Assembly (NCBI GenBank): GCA_016180375.1
Contig: JACPBJ010000006.1
Span: 1 to 9,506, forward strand
Length of the DNA: 9,506 bases
Direction of reading: 5' to 3'
DNA from: Nitrososphaerota archaeon
GTDB lineage: Archaea > Thermoproteota > Nitrososphaeria > Nitrososphaerales > UBA57
Positions 6,112 through 9,506 of the stretch are shown in pieces. Position numbers and translations under genes: made by a program. The notes beneath the pieces are model-generated. The model did no database searches. It saw only the letters and a list, made by a program, of their open reading frames with translations, and was not told the DNA's origin. Positions within the stretch are counted from its first letter, which is position 1; each line of letters starts with the position of its first letter.

Positions 6112-6744
6112 ATGTCATATCTGTCGGCGCGAGCGGCGATAATACTGGATACATTACCCAAAGTTGAGCATGTAGCGACTGATTATCTCGATCCTGCGAG
6201 GCAGAGCACACTTCTGGAATACGTTCTGGATTCTGTCTGGACGGTTGCTGACCAAATATACGTCGTGTTTCGCAAAGAACCTGATCTGAAGCTCATCGAA
6301 GCCATATCGCCCTTCGGAGTTAAAGTGATCATACATAGAGAGAACAGCTCGGTCGTTTCGGCTGTTGCGAGTGGATTACGGGCCACCAAAACAGAGCATT
6401 GTTTCATTGTTTCCGGAAACGTTCCTTTCATAAAACCAAACGTAGTTCATGCATTGTTTGAAGCGGCAAGAAATTATGATGCCGCCATTCCAAGATGGCC
6501 CAATGGTAAAATCGAGCCTCTGACTTCCGTTTATTCTAGGAAGGCATTCCTCAAAGTTGCAACTAGAACAAGTGACAACAACATGTCAGCCTTAGTCGAC
6601 AACCTATACGCTGTCAGGTATGTGGGGATTGAAGAGGAATTGAAACCTCTCGATCCTGACCTTTATTCATTCCTGACGGTGGAAAAACCTGAGGACTTGA
6701 AGAAAGCTAGGGCCATAGCCTCAGTGAAGATGAAGCGTCCCTAG
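6112..6744 (+). CDS. MobA-like nucleotidyltransferase-fold protein, probably catalytically altered
   Basis: From ATG 6112 this is a 210-residue protein matching the MobA/NTP-transferase (GT-A) fold along its length. N-terminal strand RAAIIL (6-12), LLEYVLDSVWTVADQIYVVF (34-53), VVSAVASGL (81-89), IVSGNVPFIKPNVV (99-112), IPRWPNGKIEPLTSVYSRKAF (126-146) and FLTVEKPEDLKKA (187-199) align in order with MobA landmarks. Family members couple GTP or CTP to molybdopterin or other acceptors. Two key motifs are missing. The Gly-rich LAGG-S-R-G-K loop is replaced by LDTLPKVEH, and the metal-binding Asp of the GD-x-P motif is Asn103. The protein is therefore either inactive and regulatory or uses a different chemistry. 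TTG 6100 is an alternative start. The 3' end overlaps the convergent small gene by 24 bases. Confidence 0.75.
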   Translation: MSYLSARAAIILDTLPKVEHVATDYLDPARQSTLLEYVLDSVWTVADQIYVVFRKEPDLKLIEAISPFGVKVIIHRENSSVVSAVASGLRATKTEHCFIVSGNVPFIKPNVVHALFEAARNYDAAIPRWPNGKIEPLTSVYSRKAFLKVATRTSDNNMSALVDNLYAVRYVGIEEELKPLDPDLYSFLTVEKPEDLKKARAIASVKMKRP

Positions 6745-7077
6745 TCGCAGTCCTTCTTTCAGCTCCTTTATCGCTCTGAATGTTTTTTGATGCTGCTTGC
6801 AGATATCACCCATGCTAGCGGGGGATCTGTATTTTGAAAGCCCTGCCCCAATGAGAAATAAAGGCACGCCTACAACATCAGAAAAGGGATCTGGTGAGAG
6901 GATAATAGCCATGCCAACGGCTGACACGCTCTTCCAAGGCGATGACGGATTTGTGAGTTGTTTGAGTGATTTCTTGACAGGGGATGCTATTTTCGAGTTC
7001 TCGGAATAGAGTTTGGTCGTCTCTTTGAGACTCTTTGTATAAGCGTTAATCTTGGGAATAGCATCTGCTGCTGTCAT
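6721..7077 (-). CDS. Small protein of unknown function with a central hydrophobic segment
   Basis: I do not recognise this 118-residue protein. It has a charged helical N-terminus (1-45), a hydrophobic, Gly/Pro-containing centre (about 50-80, with VGMAIILSPDPFSDVVGVPLF and then LIGAGL), and a basic/acidic helical C-terminus (about 93-110). The central part could be a membrane hairpin split by the SPDPFSD turn. The ATG start is clear and its composition is protein-like throughout. It lies 60 bases downstream of thiR on the same strand, with no obvious promoter between, so it may be co-transcribed. Its 3' end overlaps the MobA-like gene by 24 bases. A link to thiamine metabolism would be guesswork. 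Confidence 0.65.
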   Translation of the reverse strand: MTAADAIPKINAYTKSLKETTKLYSENSKIASPVKKSLKQLTNPSSPWKSVSAVGMAIILSPDPFSDVVGVPLFLIGAGLSKYRSPASMGDICKQHQKTFRAIKELKEGLRLGTLHLH

Positions 7078-7137
7078 AAATCAGCGGTGCATAGGTTGGC
7101 TTGAAAGAGGAGCAGTCTACGAAAATTGAGTCTCTGG

Positions 7138-8088
7138 TTAATTGACCCTCTCTAACGGCGCATATGCATGAGCTATCCCGATGGCCTTTCTTACGACGTT
7201 CGTGGCGGTATCAGCAAAGAGATACGTCATCGGCTCTATCCCTAGCGCTCCAGCATCCACTATCGCCTCTGGTTTCTTTTTAAGCTTGGGAAGAAGGTTC
7301 TGTATTGATTGAAGAACTGGGTCTGTACCTTCGCGATGAGAAAGACTCGTCACTGCATATTCTGATTTGGATTTTTGGAAGGCGCGTTTGACGCCGTCGT
7401 CGAATCTTACATTAATGGTCGCTCTGATATCAGGAAACTTTGATTGAACAGCAAGTAATACTCTGGCCATATGCTGTGACACTCCAAATTCTGGTGCCAG
7501 CAGACTTCTTGCCCTTCCCTTGACCTTGACAATTCTGCCGGGTATTGCTGCTATGTCCATCTCCCCTTTCGGCGATTTTGCTGACATGACAAGGTTTACA
7601 GAGACCTCTGGCATGATCTGGGGAAAAGTGCTAGAATCTTCAAGCAACTTTGCCGCTCTTTTGATCTCCTCTATGACCGAAGATCTCTCATCGCCAATGT
7701 TCGCCGAGCCCATCACCTTCATGCAAACGTCGCATTGTTCAAGTCCAGGAACCTGCGCCCTGTGAGGATCGCACATCCTACCATCGACCAATAATCTTCT
7801 CCAAATAGTATAGAGCGTGTAAACTGCTGCGATTTGGTTCGTAACAACGTCTTCCCCAAGAAGCGTCGCGTATCTTTCTGATTCAGATTCGCTTATCCCT
7901 AAACGTTCGGCTTTTTTTGTATAGAAGCCAGGTGGTTTTGCAAGGTACTGGCTTACTGCTGCCTGCGTCACTCCTAGGAGTTTTGATATCTTAGATTGAG
8001 AGTAGCCTTTCTTTGAAAGATCGTACGCAACGAGACCTCTCATTGCAGGCAGAAACATTTCAACCATGATTTCGCATGGCGGATGCAT
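7138..8088 (-). CDS. thiR: ThiR-type thiamine regulator (HTH + ThiN domain)
   Basis: A 316-residue archaeal regulator. Residues about 23-50 form a helix-turn-helix (KKGYSQSKISKLLGVTQAAVSQYLA). A middle segment holds a possible metal site C106-x2-H109 and C119-x2-C122. Residues about 158-312 form a ThiN domain (MPEVSVNLVMSAKSPKGEMDI, AAIPGRIVKVKGRAR, APEFGVSQHMARVLLAV, ATINVRFDD, and DAGALGIEPMTYLF). ThiN is the archaeal thiamine-phosphate synthase domain. When fused to an HTH it is known as ThiR, a repressor that senses thiamine phosphates. Here it is divergent from thiW and thiD, the expected targets. The gene is probably autoregulated through the palindrome beside its start. ATG 8088 lies 24 bases from a TATA-like box, consistent with a leaderless mRNA; an internal ATG at codon 8 is less likely. 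ThiN alone as an enzyme is excluded by the HTH. Confidence 0.92.
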   Translation of the reverse strand: MHPPCEIMVEMFLPAMRGLVAYDLSKKGYSQSKISKLLGVTQAAVSQYLAKPPGFYTKKAERLGISESESERYATLLGEDVVTNQIAAVYTLYTIWRRLLVDGRMCDPHRAQVPGLEQCDVCMKVMGSANIGDERSSVIEEIKRAAKLLEDSSTFPQIMPEVSVNLVMSAKSPKGEMDIAAIPGRIVKVKGRARSLLAPEFGVSQHMARVLLAVQSKFPDIRATINVRFDDGVKRAFQKSKSEYAVTSLSHREGTDPVLQSIQNLLPKLKKKPEAIVDAGALGIEPMTYLFADTATNVVRKAIGIAHAYAPLERVN

Positions 8089-8091
8089 AGC

Positions 8092-8104
8092 ATAAGTGAC
8101 TTAT
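8092..8104. promoter_or_regulatory. Candidate ThiR operator (13-base palindrome)
   Basis: ATAAGTGACTTAT is a perfect inverted repeat with 6-base arms around a central G. It lies 4-16 bases before the thiR ATG, over the predicted thiR transcription start, and on the upstream (BRE) side of the TATA box as read toward thiW. Occupancy there could repress both genes. The core AAGTGACTT recurs at 1001-1009. No footprint data are available, so assignment to ThiR is by position only. Confidence 0.5.
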
Positions 8105-8111
8105 TAAATGC

Positions 8112-8119
8112 TTTATAAA
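8112..8119. promoter_or_regulatory. Shared palindromic TATA box of the thiR-thiW divergent promoter
   Basis: TTTATAAA reads the same on both strands. It ends 22 bases short of the thiW ATG (8142) on one side and 23 bases short of the thiR ATG (8088) on the other. Both distances fit leaderless archaeal transcripts from a single TATA element. No other good TATA-like sequence is present except the weaker TTAATAA region at 8102-8109. Neither gene has a Shine-Dalgarno sequence, in line with leaderless mRNAs. Confidence 0.6.
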
Positions 8120-8141
8120 CATTGACAGCGAGGGCAACTTA

Positions 8142-8657
8142 ATGGTAAATTCGCGCCATATAGCACTCGCAGCTATTTTCACAGCGCTCGGAGTTGCTCT
8201 GTCTTTGTATCCTGGAGCTATTCCCGTTGGGCCGACAAAGGTATTGCCGTATCAACACATGGTCAACGTCCTTGCTGGGATAATTCTTGGACCCTGGATC
8301 GGCGCTGGAGTAGCGTTAGCGATAGGTATAATCAGAATAGGGATGGGCACAGGCTCGATATTTGCGATACCTGGAGGGATTCCAGGAGTACTTGTTGTAG
8401 GGTTGGCGTATAGATATTGGATGAGGAAGAATAGCGTCGGTCTTCTAGAACCTATTGGAACAGGCGGTGGGGCCCTAATAAGTGCCTTTTTGGTTGCTCC
8501 TCTTGCTGGCGCGGGACCTCTCCCGTCCGTTCTGGGGATGACGGATCAGTGGGTACTATTCTTAATAGCGTTCTGGGCGAGTAGCATACCTGGGAGCATT
8601 CTGGGGTTCGTGGTGATAACCGCACTTGCAAAAAGAGGGATCAGAATACCACTTTGA
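8142..8657 (+). CDS. thiW: ThiW, substrate-binding (S) component of an ECF thiamine-precursor transporter
   Basis: A 171-residue, highly hydrophobic protein with about five to six membrane helices. It carries the ThiW family pattern GPTKVLPYQHMVNVLAGIILGP (30-51), IIRIGMGTGSIFAIPGGIPG (63-82) and a following LVVGLAYRYW. ThiW is the S component of an energy-coupling-factor transporter predicted to import the thiazole precursor (hydroxyethylthiazole) or a related thiamine moiety. The ECF ATPases and T component are not in the window and are probably shared and encoded elsewhere. The ATG lies 23 bases from the TATA box, and no Shine-Dalgarno is present. Linkage to thiR and thiD supports a salvage role. 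The 3' end overlaps the following NTPase gene by 32 bases. Confidence 0.92.
   Translation: MVNSRHIALAAIFTALGVALSLYPGAIPVGPTKVLPYQHMVNVLAGIILGPWIGAGVALAIGIIRIGMGTGSIFAIPGGIPGVLVVGLAYRYWMRKNSVGLLEPIGTGGGALISAFLVAPLAGAGPLPSVLGMTDQWVLFLIAFWASSIPGSILGFVVITALAKRGIRIPL
8612..8617 (+). promoter_or_regulatory. Shine-Dalgarno GGTGAT deciding the TTG start of the P-loop NTPase
   Basis: GGTGAT within the thiW coding region matches the complement of the archaeal 16S 3' end (GGAGGTGATC). It lies 8 bases before the TTG at 8626. No ATG or GTG start exists in that frame between here and the Walker A motif, so this site makes 8626 the best start. Confidence 0.6.
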
Positions 8658-9204
8658 TAAGCTGGTAGGAAAGAAGGTACTCATTACCGGGGACATCGGT
8701 TCTGGTAAGACTGCACTATTAGCTAAACTGCTTGATGAGGCGATAGCGGCGAAGCAAGGCGGAAAGATCGTAGTAATAGACATGGCTCCCGGACCAAGGA
8801 AGCTTGATTCACAAACGATAGGGAAGACGCTCAAAGAATATCTGAAGAATCTCGAGCTCGTCAAGTATATAGCTCCTAAGATGGTTTATGCCCCAAGAAT
8901 AGATGGCAATAGCAAGCCTCACGTCGAAAAACTTGCTGTAGCTAATGCAAACAATCTCAGGGCATTGTTGGATGAGTACAATTCTATCCCGGCCAAAATC
9001 CTTTTTGTAAATGACGTAACGCTCTACCTTCAAAGAGGAGAGCTGAGCAAAGTCTTGAAAGCCATGAGAAAGTCCTCAACATTTATCGTAAATGGGTATC
9101 GTGGCAAGTTTCCTGCTGACGATAAAGGGACAGGCATCTCTAGGCGCGAAAGAAGGCTCTTGGACAAACTTCAGAATAGTGTTGATGTGGTCATCGAGCT
9201 ATAG
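8626..9204 (+). CDS. P-loop NTPase of unknown function in the thiamine operon
   Basis: A 192-residue soluble protein with a clear Walker A, GDIGSGKT (22-29), at the end of an N-terminal beta strand (KKVLIT). A second strand IVVIDMAPGP (48-57) and a possible Walker B strand KILFVNDV (124-131) follow. An Arg/Lys-rich segment (159-181, with TGISRRERRLL) and a closing strand VDVVIEL (186-192) complete it. It lacks an ABC signature, so it is not the ATPase of an ECF transporter. The order 'ND, loop, strand-NGYRG, then VDVVIEL' faintly recalls the corrinoid adenosyltransferase/RecA-like core, but I cannot assign it. It starts inside thiW and ends 3 bases before thiD, which implies tight co-expression and perhaps translational coupling. 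The role is unknown; kinase, chaperone or regulatory functions are all possible. Confidence 0.82.
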   Translation: MQKEGSEYHFDKLVGKKVLITGDIGSGKTALLAKLLDEAIAAKQGGKIVVIDMAPGPRKLDSQTIGKTLKEYLKNLELVKYIAPKMVYAPRIDGNSKPHVEKLAVANANNLRALLDEYNSIPAKILFVNDVTLYLQRGELSKVLKAMRKSSTFIVNGYRGKFPADDKGTGISRRERRLLDKLQNSVDVVIEL

Positions 9205-9207
9205 TAT

Positions 9208-9506
9208 ATGACCCTTGTAAGGAAGGCTCTAACAATCGCTGGTTCCGATTCTGGAGGCGGAGCAGGCATCCAGGCAGATCTCAAGACCTTTGCCGCTCTC
9301 GGCGTTTATGGAATGTGCGCAATAACTTCCATAACTGCTCAAAACACCAAGGAAGTAACCGCAGTAATGGATGTCAGCCCTTCCGTGATTCGCGCCCAGA
9401 TTCGCGCAGTTGTAAAGGACGTCGGAGTAGATGCTGCAAAAACTGGCATGCTACATACGAGCACTATTATCAAGACTGTTGCGACTGAAGTTGCGAGATA
9501 CGATTT
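9208..9506 (+). CDS. thiD: ThiD, hydroxymethylpyrimidine (phosphate) kinase, 3' truncated by window
   Basis: The first 99 codons of a ribokinase-fold kinase that phosphorylates HMP and HMP-phosphate to HMP-pyrophosphate, the pyrimidine half of thiamine. Seen: the N-terminal signature AGSDSGGGAGIQADLKTF (11-28), GVYGMCAITSITAQNT (32-47) and VDAAKTGML (74-82), which line substrate and metal sites in the family. The ATG at 9208 follows the NTPase stop by 3 bases. The reading frame runs off the right edge, so it cannot be seen whether a ThiN domain is fused to the C-terminus, as in many archaeal ThiDN proteins. The gene is part of the thiW-NTPase-thiD operon, presumably ThiR-controlled. Confidence 0.95.
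   Translation, partial: MTLVRKALTIAGSDSGGGAGIQADLKTFAALGVYGMCAITSITAQNTKEVTAVMDVSPSVIRAQIRAVVKDVGVDAAKTGMLHTSTIIKTVATEVARYD

Noticed and set aside
8626..9204. Corrinoid adenosyltransferase (CobA/BtuR) assignment
   Set aside because: Only the general strand order and the C-terminal VIEL-like strand are similar; the Walker A and the acidic DE motif of that family are not matched.

Overview
The window looks like chromosomal DNA of a TACK archaeon, most likely of the Thaumarchaeota/Nitrososphaeria. The main pointers are a CdvA-type cell-division protein (PRC-barrel plus coiled coil), a ThiR-type regulator (HTH fused to ThiN), short promoter-to-start distances that suggest leaderless mRNAs, several TTG starts, and small proteins of an archaeal type. 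Gene density is high. I see no tRNA, rRNA, CRISPR array or insertion sequence. The lineage call rests on gene content alone and is moderately certain.

Layout. Bases 1-877 are the 3' part of a DEAD/DEAH helicase with a DUF1998/zinc-cysteine C-terminus (Hrq1/MrfA-like). It is followed by a DUF6602-type protein with intact PD-(D/E)XK-like residues (1008-1754). A membrane-anchored Staphylococcus-nuclease-fold protein lies on the minus strand (1829-2359). It is divergent from tatA (2612-2920), which converges on and overlaps ctaB, heme O synthase (2913-3794, minus).

From about 3929 to 5775 a plus-strand cluster encodes a CdvA-like protein, a miniature FtsX-like permease that lacks the large extracytoplasmic domain, and an FtsE/LolD/MacB-type ATPase. 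The three genes are spaced by 27 and 14 bases and may form one operon. This pairing of an archaeal division protein with an FtsEX-like module is the most unusual arrangement here. A small winged-helix protein (minus) abuts the ATPase gene stop to stop. It is divergent from a MobA-like nucleotidyltransferase-fold protein (6112-6744) that has lost both signature nucleotide/metal motifs.

From 7138 to the right edge lies a thiamine-salvage locus. ThiR (minus) is divergent from thiW (ECF transporter S component), an uncharacterised P-loop NTPase overlapping thiW, and thiD (cut by the window edge). A 53-base intergenic region holds one palindromic TATA-like box almost equidistant from both start codons, and a 13-base palindrome that is a good operator candidate. 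A small conserved-looking protein of unknown function (6721-7077) follows thiR on the same strand.

Functionally, the right half suggests uptake and phosphorylation of thiamine precursors under ThiR control. The middle suggests cell division coupled to a membrane ABC module. The left half holds DNA repair or defence genes and envelope/respiration functions (Tat export, heme O for a terminal oxidase).
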